Source of the DNA: Oceanospirillum sp048265165
Lineage (GTDB): Bacteria; Pseudomonadota; Gammaproteobacteria; Pseudomonadales; Halomonadaceae
NCBI RefSeq assembly: GCF_048265165.1
Contig: NZ_JBLXCD010000001.1
Span: 186,001-250,000 of the forward strand
Length of the DNA: 64,000 nucleotides
Direction of reading: 5' to 3'
Position numbers and translations under genes: made by a program
Notes under the pieces: model-generated
Seen by the model: only the letters and a program-made list of their open reading frames with translations
The model's database searches: none
Told to the model about the DNA's origin: nothing
Shown: one piece after another, positions 50,828 through 60,493 of the stretch
How positions within the stretch are numbered: position 1 is the first letter of the stretch
Layout of the letters: each line of letters starts with the position of its first letter

Positions 50828-52466
50828 AAACACGCTCCTTAAATTTCGCTTGGCCAAGACGGTGATAAGCCTCTACAAAGGACTCACCTTCGATACGGTT
50901 CTCGACATAAACCCCCATGATAGCCTCAATGGCATCCGGGATTCGGTCCTGCTTCACTGCTGGCCCAAGGATCTTGCCAATGTTGGCATCACTGCCTGAT
51001 CGACCACCCAGAGAAACCTGGTAGAACTCTTCACCTTTACGATCAACACCCAAGAGACCAATATTGCCAATGTGGTGGTGGCCACAGGCGTTCATGCAGC
51101 CAGAAAAATTGAATTCGATATCGCCCAGATCATAGAGGTGATCCAGGTCGTCAAAGCGACGCTGAATCGCTTCAGCAACTGGAATGGACTTTGCGTTTGC
51201 TAGACCACAAAAGTCACCACCCGGGCAGCAGATCATATCGGTGAGCTTGCCGATATTAGGTGTTGCAAGGTTGTTTTCTTCCAGAATTTGCCACAATTCA
51301 AATAGGTCCGATTGCTTTACATCAGAAAGAATCAGGTTCTGATGATGACTCACGCGCAGCTCTCCGAAGCTATACTTGTCCGCGAGATCAGCCACCAGGT
51401 CCATCTGGCTATCGGTTACATCACCGGGGGCGATACCTGTTTTCTTCAGGGATACGGTAACGGCAATATAGCCATCTTTCTTGTGGGCTTGCGTATTATT
51501 GGTGACAAAGCGTGAGAAGGCTTTGTTATCGGCCCGTTGCTGCACAAAGCAGCCTTTGTCCGGTGCATTCTCATAAGCCGGGTCGATAAAGAAACTGGCA
51601 GCTTTAGCTATGGCATTTTCTGTTAGGGTTGATGGGCCATCAACCAAGTGTGTCCACTCAGATTCAACCTTTTGAGCGAACCCTTCCACACCTAACGCTT
51701 TAACCAAAATTTTAATGCGGGCTTTGTACTTGTTATCACGACGTCCAAACTGGTTGTAAACGCGAAGCACGGCTTCTAAATACGTCAGCAAGTGCTTAGC
51801 GGGCAGGTTTTTACGCACCAGATTGCCGATCATTGGAGTTCGGCCCAGGCCGCCGCCAACGTAAACATCAAAAGCAAGAGAGCCATCTGCATTTTTTACC
51901 AGCTGCAGGCCAACATCATGGACTTTGATGGCGGCACGGTCTTCCTCTGTACCACTGATTGCAATTTTGAATTTGCGGGGCAGAAAAGCAAACTCAGGAT
52001 GAAAGGTCGACCACTGACGCACAATTTCGCACCACGGACGGGGATCTGTAATCTCATCCTGGGCTATACCAGCAAATTGGTCTGTGGTGGTGTTACGGAT
52101 ACAGTTGCCACTGGTCTGGATCGCATGCATTTCAACTTTAGCCAGCTCCTGCAGAATATCCGGACAGTTTTCCAGTGCCGGCCAGTTGAACTGTACATTT
52201 TGACGGGTTGTAAAGTGCGCGTAGCCTTTGTCATAAGTACGAGCTATGTACGCCAATTTACGCAGCTGATTTGAGTTCAGCATGCCATACGGAATTGCCA
52301 CGCGCAGCATAGGCGCATGACGTTGCACGTAGATGCCGTTTTGCAGGCGCAGAGGCAGATATTCAGCCTCTTCCAGCTTGCCATCAAGATAACGTTGGGT
52401 CTGATCCCGGAACTGAATCACCCGCTCATCAACTAATTTCTGATCGTAATCGTCGTACTTATACAT
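50820..52466 (-). CDS. cysI: Siroheme sulfite/nitrite reductase
   Basis: A 548-residue siroheme [4Fe-4S] reductase. The cluster cysteines are in CCPGGDFC and GCMNACGHHHIG (C-x5/6-C ... C-x3-C); the siroheme pocket region includes HFTTRQNVQFNW and TSGNCIRNTTTDQFAG. The coupled DUF934 gene and lack of nitrate-reduction genes favour assimilatory sulfite reduction to sulfide over nitrite reduction. This single-subunit ferredoxin- or NADPH-independent form differs from the E. coli CysIJ complex. The start has AGGA in front. Probably CysB-controlled, but no site is identifiable in the AT-rich upstream region. Confidence 0.88.
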   Translation of the reverse strand: MYKYDDYDQKLVDERVIQFRDQTQRYLDGKLEEAEYLPLRLQNGIYVQRHAPMLRVAIPYGMLNSNQLRKLAYIARTYDKGYAHFTTRQNVQFNWPALENCPDILQELAKVEMHAIQTSGNCIRNTTTDQFAGIAQDEITDPRPWCEIVRQWSTFHPEFAFLPRKFKIAISGTEEDRAAIKVHDVGLQLVKNADGSLAFDVYVGGGLGRTPMIGNLVRKNLPAKHLLTYLEAVLRVYNQFGRRDNKYKARIKILVKALGVEGFAQKVESEWTHLVDGPSTLTENAIAKAASFFIDPAYENAPDKGCFVQQRADNKAFSRFVTNNTQAHKKDGYIAVTVSLKKTGIAPGDVTDSQMDLVADLADKYSFGELRVSHHQNLILSDVKQSDLFELWQILEENNLATPNIGKLTDMICCPGGDFCGLANAKSIPVAEAIQRRFDDLDHLYDLGDIEFNFSGCMNACGHHHIGNIGLLGVDRKGEEFYQVSLGGRSGSDANIGKILGPAVKQDRIPDAIEAIMGVYVENRIEGESFVEAYHRLGQAKFKERVYA

Positions 52467-52776
52467 TTAATTTCCTACGACAGGGTTTCTGTATCAAATG
52501 TGCCAAAAGTCACGGTAAAGCGGAGTGCTTTTCTAATTAAAAACAGACACTACCCGCATGATTTGCTGCACAATAGCAGTCTTCTCTTATTCTTAAAATG
52601 AATTTATATCTATATATTTATTTCTTTATGGAATATAAATGGCGAAGTCGTAAGATGACAATATAAGCCTTCAACAGAAGATAAATAGTGACCAATCATC
52701 ATATTTAGCGCCACAGAACCCAGAAGGGATAGGGGGCAGCAAACAGCTTAACTAAAATTGCGTGCACGGCACTAAA
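52467..52776. other. Upstream region of cysI
   Basis: 310 bases. A very AT-rich block (52600-52650, including TATATCTATATATTTATTTC) may be the promoter of cysI on the minus strand. No gene or clear operator seen. Confidence 0.5.
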
Positions 52777-54114
52777 TCAACGCAGTGACCAAGCTTTTAC
52801 TTTCCAGAGCCAGATAAAGCCCGCCGCATTAAGGCACCGGTAAACCAGCTGTACCCACCAGATCGCCATAAGGCCAAAACCCAGGTAGATTCCGAAGATA
52901 AAGGCAAGGGGGAGGAAGACGCCCCACTGCAAGGTAACAGAAACCTGCATCACCGTTTTGCTGGCTCCTGCGCCGAGCATCGCCTGGGTTAACACGATGG
53001 CAGATGCATCAATAACCATCATGATCGCCGTGAGCTGCAGTAATTCAGCACCTAAAGCAACAGCTTGAGGCTCTATAAGGAACAGCCCGATGATCTGTTG
53101 GGCAAAAAGGTTAAGGGGTAACGCGATGATCATTAAAAATAAGACTGCCACTTTTGCGACATCAAAGCCCCAGTGTTGAGCGGCTTGCTCATCGGCTTGC
53201 CCTAACGACCGGCCCACAAGGCTGGTGGCGGCCATGCCGAGTCCTACGGCCGGAAGAATCATCAGTAGAGAGAGGTTCACCAGAACATGCCCTACTGCGA
53301 CAGACAAGGGGTTGATCTGGCCAATGATCCAGAACAAAACCAGATAACCGGAGGCAAAGAGCGTTTGCTGCAGGGAATTTGGTAGGGTGCGGTTAACCAG
53401 TTTACGCAGTATTTGCCTGTCTAAAGGATTCTTCTGGAAAATTCCGAGATCCAATTGCTGAAGAGTGTAGATGAACCAGATGATCGTGCCAATCAACAGG
53501 GAGATGCAGGTGCCTAAACCTGCGCCTTCCACTCCCATGGCTGGCAGACCAAATTTTCCGTAAATCAGGACATAACTGATGGCAATGTTGCTCAAATGAA
53601 TGAGCACAATTGTCTGGAAATAGATTTTTGAATGATGGCGACCATTCCAGTAACCCCGGAAAACGAGATTAAGGGCAACAGCGATTAAACCTATTACACG
53701 CCAATCAAGGTATGGCTCAGCCAGTTCAACGACAGCACCATCATAGTTTATATAGGAAAGCAGAAGACCGGTGATAGGGTAAAAGAAAGCGATCAGGGGA
53801 AAACAAAGCAGAAGGGCGAGAGCAAGGCCTGCTTTCAGAGTTTTGTCCTGAGAGTCTTTGCACTTAGCACCATAGAAGTATGCAGTGGTGGACTGCACAG
53901 CAGACGATATGCCAAGAATCAGAGCGGTAATAACAAAGGCTGTGTAACCTGCAATACCGGCTGCAGCCAAAGCAGTACTGCCCAGAGCTCCAACCATGGC
54001 GGAATCCACAAGGTTAATCAGGCTTTGGGATAGCATGCCACCAATCAGCGGCAGCGCAAGTTTCAAGATCTCACGCTGTCGCTCAAAGGAGGGAAGGCTT
54101 AATAGAGAACGCAA
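52777..54114 (-). CDS. MATE-family efflux transporter (DinF/NorM-like)
   Basis: A 12-helix inner-membrane exporter of the multidrug and toxic compound extrusion family. The 445 residues include the usual NLVDSAMVGALGSTALAAAGI in the first helices and the symmetric second half starting after LVNRTLPNSLQQTLFASGYLVLFWIIGQI. The start TTG at 54114 is the first possible codon after an in-frame TAA, with no good ribosome site, so translation is probably weak or dependent on the metH transcript 31 bases upstream. Substrate unknown. Confidence 0.83.
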   Translation of the reverse strand: MRSLLSLPSFERQREILKLALPLIGGMLSQSLINLVDSAMVGALGSTALAAAGIAGYTAFVITALILGISSAVQSTTAYFYGAKCKDSQDKTLKAGLALALLLCFPLIAFFYPITGLLLSYINYDGAVVELAEPYLDWRVIGLIAVALNLVFRGYWNGRHHSKIYFQTIVLIHLSNIAISYVLIYGKFGLPAMGVEGAGLGTCISLLIGTIIWFIYTLQQLDLGIFQKNPLDRQILRKLVNRTLPNSLQQTLFASGYLVLFWIIGQINPLSVAVGHVLVNLSLLMILPAVGLGMAATSLVGRSLGQADEQAAQHWGFDVAKVAVLFLMIIALPLNLFAQQIIGLFLIEPQAVALGAELLQLTAIMMVIDASAIVLTQAMLGAGASKTVMQVSVTLQWGVFLPLAFIFGIYLGFGLMAIWWVQLVYRCLNAAGFIWLWKVKAWSLR

Positions 54115-54145
54115 AGGTGTTACTTAAGCTAGTTGCGTCAAGGGA

Positions 54146-57100
54146 TTAAGCTGGATCATAAGACAGAACCGGCATCAGCCATCGCTCCATCTCTTTCGTT
54201 GTTTTACCCTTACGTTCTGCGATCTGCTCTACCTGGTCCAGGTCAATCTTTCCGGTACCGAAGTATTTCGCGTCGGGGTGGGCAAAATACCAGCCGCTAA
54301 CAGCTGCTGCAGGGGTCATGGCGAAGCTTTCTGTCAGTTCCAGGCCGCTGTGCTCTGTTGCGTTCAGCAGGTTAAACAGGGTCTCTTTTTCGGTATGATC
54401 CGGACATGCGGGGTAGCCGGGAGCTGGGCGAATCCCCTGATATTGCTCCTTAATCAGTGCATCATTATCAAGGCTTTCATCTTGGGCATAGCCCCAGAAC
54501 TCTTTACGCACCCGCTCATGCAGGTGCTCTGCAAAGGCCTCTGCAAGGCGGTCTGCCAGTGCTTTCACCATAATAGAGTTGTAGTCATCGCCCGCTGCCT
54601 CATACTCCTTTGCCAGCTCTTCTGCACCAATACCGGCATTGACTGCAAAACCACCAATATAGTCCTCAAGGCCCGTTTCTTTCGGTGCAATATAGTCCGC
54701 TAGACTCAGATTTGGCTTGCCTTCAGGTTTTGGTGTTTGCTGGCGTATGTGCTGCAGCAAGGCTTTAACATCACTGCGATTTTCATCGGCATAGACTTCA
54801 ATCTGATCCGCCTGGGTCGTGTTCGCGGGCCAGAAGCCGATCACTCCACGGGCCTTGATCAGTTTCTCATCGATGATTTTCTTTAGCATGACTTTTGCAT
54901 CATCAAACAGGCTTGTTGCGGCTTCACCAACCACATCATCGGTTAGAATCTGCGGATATTTACCGGCAAGATCCCAGGACATAAAGAAAGGCGTCCAGTC
55001 GATGCGCTGAGCTATCGTTGCTAGGTCGTAGTCATCAAAAGCTTTTATGCCGGTAAAGGCTGGCTTCACTGGGCTGAAACTGTTCCAATCCAGTGCCAGC
55101 TTGTTATCGCAGGCTTTTTCATAACTGATACGATCGGCCTTGGCCCGACGATTAGCATTCCGGATACGGGTTTCTTCGTACTCTTTACGACGACCAGCGA
55201 CAAACTCATCCCGCAGTTCATCACTCAGCAGATTACTGGCAACACCAACAGCGCGGGAGGCATCGGTGACATAGATGACCGGGCCTCGTTTATATTGCGG
55301 CTCAATTTTAACTGCGGTATGGGCTTTAGAAGTGGTTGCACCACCGATCAGCAGCGGCAAATCAAAACCCTGGCGCTCCATCTCTTTGGCGATATGCACC
55401 ATTTCATCAAGGGATGGAGTAATGAGGCCTGATAGCCCAATAATATCAGCATTGTGCTCTTTGGCGGCCTGCAGGATTTTCTCCGCAGGAACCATGACCC
55501 CCAGATCGACTACTTCGTAGTTGTTACACTGCAGCACAACGCCGACGATGTTTTTGCCAATATCGTGTACGTCACCCTTCACCGTGGCCATAATGATTTT
55601 GCCTTTGGCCTCCACTTCACCGGACTTTTCAGCCTCGATAAACGGGATCAGATGGGCAACCGCCTGTTTCATGACACGGGCGGATTTTACCACCTGAGGC
55701 AGGAACATTTTGCCGGCACCAAACAGGTCGCCGACCACGTTCATGCCGTCCATCAGTGGGCCTTCAATCACCTGAATCGGGCGGGCAGCTTCGATACGGG
55801 CCGTTTCCGTGTCTTCAAGGATAAAGTTGGTAATACCTTTTACCAGTGCATGCTCGATTCGCTTAGTAACTGGCCAGGAACGCCATTCGAGATCCTCTTT
55901 CTTTTCCTCTACGCCGTTACCACGGTATTTTTCAGCAACATCAAGAAGGCGATCCGTGCTGTCATCTCTTCGGTTCAGAATGACATCTTCCACTAAATCA
56001 CGCAGCTCTGTTGGCAGATCGTCGTAAACAGCCAGTTGGCTGGCGTTTACGATGCCCATGGTCATACCTTCTTTAATGGCGTGATAGAGGAAAACGGAAT
56101 GAATCGCTTCCCGCACAGGATTATTACCCCGGAAAGAGAAGGATACATTGGAAACACCACCGGAGATCATAGCGTGGGGAAGGTTCTGTTTGATCCAACG
56201 GGTGGCATCAATAAAGTCTACGGCATAGTTGTTGTGCTCTTCGATACCTGTCGCTACGGCAAAGATATTGGGGTCAAAGATAATGTCTTCTGCCGGAAAG
56301 CCGATCTCGTTCACCAGCATATCGTAAGAACGCTTACAGATCTCGCGCTTGCGCTCAAACGTGTCAGCCTGGCCATTCTCATCAAAAGCCATCACGATGA
56401 TTGCGGCACCGTAGCGCATGCAAAGTTTAGCGTGGTGACGAAATGCCTCTTCACCCTCCTTAAGAGAGATGGAGTTCACTACTGGCTTGCCTTGTACGCA
56501 TTTCAGACCGGCTTCAATAATCTCCCATTTGGAGGAGTCGATCATGATTGGTACTTTTGCAATTTCTGGCTCAGCTGCTACCAGATTGAGAAATGTGACC
56601 ATGGCGGTCTGGGATTCCAGCATCCCTTCATCCATGTTGATATCGATCACCTGGGCGCCGTTTTCAACCTGCTCCTGTGCAACCTCCAGGGCGGTGTCGT
56701 AGTCTTCTTCCACAATCAGGCGCTTAAAGCGGGCTGAACCTGTTACGTTTGTACGTTCACCAACATTCACAAACAAGCTGTCAGAACCGATATTAAAGGG
56801 CTCAAGACCACTCAGGCGGCAAGCCTTTGGGATATCGGGTATTTGGCGGGGAGAGTGCTTGGCAACAGCTTCTGCAATAGCCCTGATGTGCTCTGGCGCG
56901 GTACCACAACAGCCACCAATAATGTTAAGAAAACCACTGGCGGCAAACTCTTCTACAATAACCGCCATCTCTTTGCCTGTTTGGTCGTACTCACCAAATT
57001 CATTGGGCAGGCCGGCATTAGGGTGGGCTGAAACGTGGGTTTGAGCTTTATTCGATAACTCTTCCAGATAAGGACGTAACTCTGTGGCTCCAAGAGCGCA

Positions 57101-57844
57101 GTTTAAACCAACAGATATCGGCTTGGCATGGCGGACTGAGTTCCAGAAAGCCTCTGTTGTCTGGCCGGACAGTGTACGGCCCGACGCATCAGTAATGGTA
57201 CCGGAGATCATAATTGGCAGTTCAAAGCCAACCTCATTAAAGACGTCCTGTACGGCGAAAATAGCAGCTTTGGCATTGAGCGTATCAAAGATGGTTTCGA
57301 TCAGAATCAGATCGGCTCCCCCTTCAATCAAGGCGCGGGTAGCTTCACGGTAATTAACGGCCAGAGTGTCGAAATCAACATTACGGAAACCGGGGTCGTT
57401 TACATCAGGGGATAGTGATGCCGTACGACTTGTGGGGCCCAGAACACCGGCAACAAAGCGCGGCTTTTCGGGTGTTTCTGCCGTTTTCTCATCGGCGGCG
57501 GCCCGGGCGATTTTGGCGGCTTCAAGGTTTAGCTCATAGGCCAGATCTTCCATGCCGTAGTCAGACTGGGAAAGGCGGGTTGAGTTAAACGTGTTGGTTT
57601 CCAGAATATCGGCACCGGCGCTCAGATAATCCAGGTGCAGGCGTTTAATCAGATCACCCTGGGTCAGAACCAGCAGATCGTTATTGCCCTGAACATCAGA
57701 TGGCCAGTTCTTGAAACGTTCAGACCGGAAGTCGGCTTCAGTGAGTTTCTCCCCCTGAATCATGGTACCCATACCACCGTCCAGAATGAGGATGCGCTCT
57801 TTAAGGGCGGATTTTAAGGTTTGAATACGTGTTGCAAGACTCAT
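54146..57844 (-). CDS. metH: Cobalamin-dependent methionine synthase
   Basis: Transfers the methyl group of 5-methyl-tetrahydrofolate to homocysteine via cobalamin. 1232 residues with all four modules: a homocysteine domain with zinc Cys249, Cys312, Cys313 (GGCCGT) versus 247, 310, 311 in E. coli; a pterin domain with FVNVGERTNVTGSARF; a cobalamin domain with the base-off His in DVHDIGKNIVGV near residue 770; and a SAM reactivation domain with RPAPGYPACPDHTEK. It is followed by the MATE gene. No cobalamin or SAH riboswitch was recognised in the leader. Confidence 0.96.
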   Translation of the reverse strand: MSLATRIQTLKSALKERILILDGGMGTMIQGEKLTEADFRSERFKNWPSDVQGNNDLLVLTQGDLIKRLHLDYLSAGADILETNTFNSTRLSQSDYGMEDLAYELNLEAAKIARAAADEKTAETPEKPRFVAGVLGPTSRTASLSPDVNDPGFRNVDFDTLAVNYREATRALIEGGADLILIETIFDTLNAKAAIFAVQDVFNEVGFELPIMISGTITDASGRTLSGQTTEAFWNSVRHAKPISVGLNCALGATELRPYLEELSNKAQTHVSAHPNAGLPNEFGEYDQTGKEMAVIVEEFAASGFLNIIGGCCGTAPEHIRAIAEAVAKHSPRQIPDIPKACRLSGLEPFNIGSDSLFVNVGERTNVTGSARFKRLIVEEDYDTALEVAQEQVENGAQVIDINMDEGMLESQTAMVTFLNLVAAEPEIAKVPIMIDSSKWEIIEAGLKCVQGKPVVNSISLKEGEEAFRHHAKLCMRYGAAIIVMAFDENGQADTFERKREICKRSYDMLVNEIGFPAEDIIFDPNIFAVATGIEEHNNYAVDFIDATRWIKQNLPHAMISGGVSNVSFSFRGNNPVREAIHSVFLYHAIKEGMTMGIVNASQLAVYDDLPTELRDLVEDVILNRRDDSTDRLLDVAEKYRGNGVEEKKEDLEWRSWPVTKRIEHALVKGITNFILEDTETARIEAARPIQVIEGPLMDGMNVVGDLFGAGKMFLPQVVKSARVMKQAVAHLIPFIEAEKSGEVEAKGKIIMATVKGDVHDIGKNIVGVVLQCNNYEVVDLGVMVPAEKILQAAKEHNADIIGLSGLITPSLDEMVHIAKEMERQGFDLPLLIGGATTSKAHTAVKIEPQYKRGPVIYVTDASRAVGVASNLLSDELRDEFVAGRRKEYEETRIRNANRRAKADRISYEKACDNKLALDWNSFSPVKPAFTGIKAFDDYDLATIAQRIDWTPFFMSWDLAGKYPQILTDDVVGEAATSLFDDAKVMLKKIIDEKLIKARGVIGFWPANTTQADQIEVYADENRSDVKALLQHIRQQTPKPEGKPNLSLADYIAPKETGLEDYIGGFAVNAGIGAEELAKEYEAAGDDYNSIMVKALADRLAEAFAEHLHERVRKEFWGYAQDESLDNDALIKEQYQGIRPAPGYPACPDHTEKETLFNLLNATEHSGLELTESFAMTPAAAVSGWYFAHPDAKYFGTGKIDLDQVEQIAERKGKTTKEMERWLMPVLSYDPA

Positions 57845-58323
57845 TTCTTAGGGTACTCCGAACGGGTGAAAACCGATGTGCCGATATTCAGCAGGCCATT
57901 ATCCAGCAAGCAATGTAGATTTTATTATAAGGGCAGCTACATATTTTTTTGTACAGATTAACATCGCTGGTCGCTGAACTTTTCTCAATGACGTAAGATT
58001 GCGGCATTCTATCAAATAAAAAGCTATTTTAAGAGATTACTGTCAGATCAGGCACTTATAACGCTTATCCACTTAGTTATAAGTGTAATTGCTGATCAGG
58101 CCCACTAGAGGTGCTGGTGACAAAAATCGCAGTGAGACATTACCAAAGTCAGTCGCTTCTGACCCTGAAAAAAATTGGCTCTGTCTTGCAGAATACTCAT
58201 AATGGCCTGAACAGGTCATTGGCAAGGGTTAAAGACCTATAAAAATAGTAGGGTATTTCCAATGCGTTGATTTTACCTTAAAATAGATCTCAATCATTCA
58301 TTGTTGAATTTAGGTGACGCTTG
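57845..58323. other. Divergent region between metH and nfuA
   Basis: 479 bases without a gene. It contains the 10-bp-arm inverted repeat annotated separately. No riboswitch, FeS-regulator site or clear promoter was assigned. Confidence 0.55.
58053..58085. promoter_or_regulatory. Perfect 10-bp inverted repeat with DnaA-box-like spacer
   Basis: CACTTATAAC (58053-58062) and GTTATAAGTG (58076-58085) are perfect arms around a 13-base spacer that contains TTATCCACT (58065-58073), one mismatch from the DnaA box TTATCCACA. Could be an operator or RNA hairpin for metH or nfuA. Confidence 0.5.
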
Positions 58324-58914
58324 ATGTCTGCCATTATTGAAATTACTGAAAGTGCTCAGAACTATCTGGGCGATCTGTTAAGCAAACAGGATGCGGATGG
58401 TATCGGTGTCCGGGTATTTGTGACACAACCTGGGACGCCTTATGCGGAAACGTGTCTGGCATATTGCCGCCCTGGAGAAGAAGAGGAAGAAGACCTACGT
58501 CAAGATGGTGCTGTATTTCCTATTTATATTGATAAAACCAGCGCTGCTTATCTGGAAGAGGCCGTGGTTGACTACAACCCAGACCGCATGGGTGGACAGC
58601 TGACGATTAAAGCACCCAATGCAAAAATGCCCAAAGTGAGTGCTGATAGCCCTCTTGCTGAGCAAATTACTTACGTGCTGTATTCTGATATTAATCCTGG
58701 CCTGGCAGCTCACGGCGGTGAGATTAAGCTGGTGGAACTAACCGATGATGATATCGCTATTCTTCAGTTCGGCGGTGGGTGCCAGGGATGCTCAGCGGTG
58801 GATCTGACATTAAAAGATGGTGTTGAAAAAACCTTACTTGAGAAAATTCCTCAGCTGAAGGGTATTCGGGACGTAACGGACCATACGGTTACGGATAACG
58901 CTTATTTCAAGTAG
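58324..58914 (+). CDS. nfuA: Fe-S biogenesis protein NfuA
   Basis: Carries and delivers [4Fe-4S] clusters to target enzymes. 196 residues: an N-terminal degenerate A-type domain (SAQNYLGDLLSK...GVRVFVTQPGTPYAETCLAYC) and a C-terminal NifU-like domain with the cluster Cys153 and Cys156 in FGGGCQGCSAVD (Cys149/152 in E. coli). The ATG at 58324 follows AGGTGACGCTTG; an in-frame TTG three bases earlier is unlikely. It lies divergently from metH and before a terminator. Confidence 0.95.
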   Translation: MSAIIEITESAQNYLGDLLSKQDADGIGVRVFVTQPGTPYAETCLAYCRPGEEEEEDLRQDGAVFPIYIDKTSAAYLEEAVVDYNPDRMGGQLTIKAPNAKMPKVSADSPLAEQITYVLYSDINPGLAAHGGEIKLVELTDDDIAILQFGGGCQGCSAVDLTLKDGVEKTLLEKIPQLKGIRDVTDHTVTDNAYFK

Positions 58915-58943
58915 TTCGTGCTTCTGATCGTTAGATACACCGT

Positions 58944-58967
58944 AAAAGCCAGCTAATGCTGGCTTTT
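58944..58967 (+). terminator. Rho-independent terminator after nfuA
   Basis: AAAAGCCAGC (58944-58953) pairs with GCTGGCTTTT (58958-58967) across TAAT. Confidence 0.85.
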
Positions 58968-59082
58968 GCGTGCATGCCCTCTTTTTCCTGTGCGGAATCA
59001 ATAGAGTTAACGTTTATTCTCCCAATTTTTGCCATATCCACCTAAGATTGATGCATCTGTAAAGCTCTATAAAGGCATTTTA

Positions 59083-60043
59083 ATGCGGCGATTTCTCTCT
59101 AAATGTTTGGCCGGTATCCTGCTGGTTATAACTCCGGTTACTGTCATAGCTGATGAGCCCTCTTTTATCACCGTGGGTACGGGAGATATTACTGGAGTCT
59201 ATTATCCAGTTGGGGGGGCAATCTGTCGGTTACTGAACAAAGAACTTGATCGTCATGGCATTCGCTGTGTCGTGGAAAGCACCCCAGGCTCTGCTTATAA
59301 CCTGAAGGCATTGCGTAGAGGAAGCCTGGATCTCGCAATTGTGCAGTCTGATTGGCTGTTTCATGCAACCCGTGGCTCCTCTATTTATACGGCGACAGGT
59401 GCTGATACTGACTTAAGGTCATTGTTAACGCTGCACACGGAAGATTTTACCATTGTTGTCCGCTCGGATAGTGGCATTGAGTCTTTAGAGGATTTGAGAG
59501 GTAAGCGAGTAAACCTTGGCGATCCGGGGTCGGGTCAGCGAAATACGATGGATTTTGTACTGAGTGAACTGGGTTGGTCGTACAAGGATCTGGAAAACGT
59601 TAGTGAACTACAGGCTTCTGAGATGCCCCTTGCACTCTGTTCAGGGCAAATCGATGCTTTTATCTATTATGTCGGTCATCCGAATACGTCTGTAGGGGAA
59701 GCGACGACCTTTTGTGATAGTCGCCTGATTCCATTGCCGCAAACACTCATTAAACGATTCTCTGAAAAATACCCCTTTTATAGGGCAGGGAAGATAAAGG
59801 GGGGGGCTCTATAGAGGAAGTCCTTCTGATATTGACACCTTTCAATTGTCAGCAGTGCTAGTGGCAAATAAAAATCTACCTAATGACATAGTTATAGAGC
59901 TTATCAAGGTAATTGATGAAAACTTTGAGCAGTTTCGTAATATGCATCCGGCACTTAGCGTTCTTAATAAGAGATCAGTGTTTACCAGGGTAGGGCATTT
60001 TGCTCCTGTTCACCCTGCAGTAAAACAATACCCAGACGAGTAG
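59083..60043 (+). pseudogene. TAXI-family TRAP solute-binding protein, frameshifted at a G tract
   Basis: A periplasmic substrate-binding protein of the TAXI type, normally part of a TRAP transporter. The signal peptide MRRFLSKCLAGILLVITPVTVIA starts at 59083 after AAGG. The mature part runs VGTGDITGVYYPVGGAICRLLN and GVRVNLGDPGSGQRNT-like motifs typical of TAXI. The frame ends at a TAG (59812-59814) after an eight-G tract (59799-59806). Reading with seven G restores the frame and yields KIKGGLYRGSPSDIDTFQLSAVLVANKNLPNDI and a TAXI-like C terminus up to 60043. So one extra G (error, phase variation or decay) separates the two halves. No TRAP permease is adjacent. Confidence 0.85.
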
Positions 60044-60113
60044 ATCTGGGCTGGCTGCCGCCAGAAAACCTCGTAAAACCAATACTTTAGTCTATCCATC
60101 CTATTGCCATTAG

Positions 60114-60136
60114 CCCCGTAAAAACGGGGTTTTTTT
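60114..60136 (+). terminator. Rho-independent terminator after the TAXI gene
   Basis: CCCCGT (60114-60119) pairs with ACGGGG (60124-60129), followed by seven T. Confidence 0.85.
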
Positions 60137-60493
60137 ATATCTGAAAAGTGAGAGATACTATTTTTCATATTAAAATATTATTATTTGTGACCAGCTAGTC
60201 GCTATATTCAAACGGCTGTAAGGTAGTTTCATATGCTATGTTTTTATTACAAAAAAATTAATTGGCAGTGCTTTTTTGAACTATTTCTGTGCGTGAAATA
60301 ACCGCTGGTGAGATGATTTGGTGCATTTGCACCAGTTGACAGTAATGAGGTTTTTTCAGAGTCTGACAACCGACGAGAAGCCAAGCCACACTCTCGATAA
60401 CAAAAATAAATTCCTATTGAGTGAGGCAAAGTTCAGGACAAATTTCGTCTGTTTGCCTCACTAATAACAACAAACCTAAAGGTAAGGAAAAAC
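60137..60493. other. Upstream region of the porin gene
   Basis: About 360 bases, AT-rich, without a visible gene. A strong GGTAAGGA ribosome site lies right before the porin ATG; a long leader (likely regulated) is expected, but no specific operator could be assigned. Confidence 0.5.

Noticed and set aside
57845..57960. Possible SAH or cobalamin riboswitch in the metH leader
   Set aside because: None of the conserved cores (for example the cobalamin box GCCACTG) was found.
58065..58073. DnaA-box-like 9-mer as a replication origin
   Set aside because: Only a single imperfect box, no AT-rich unwinding cluster and no dnaA, gidA or rpmH nearby.
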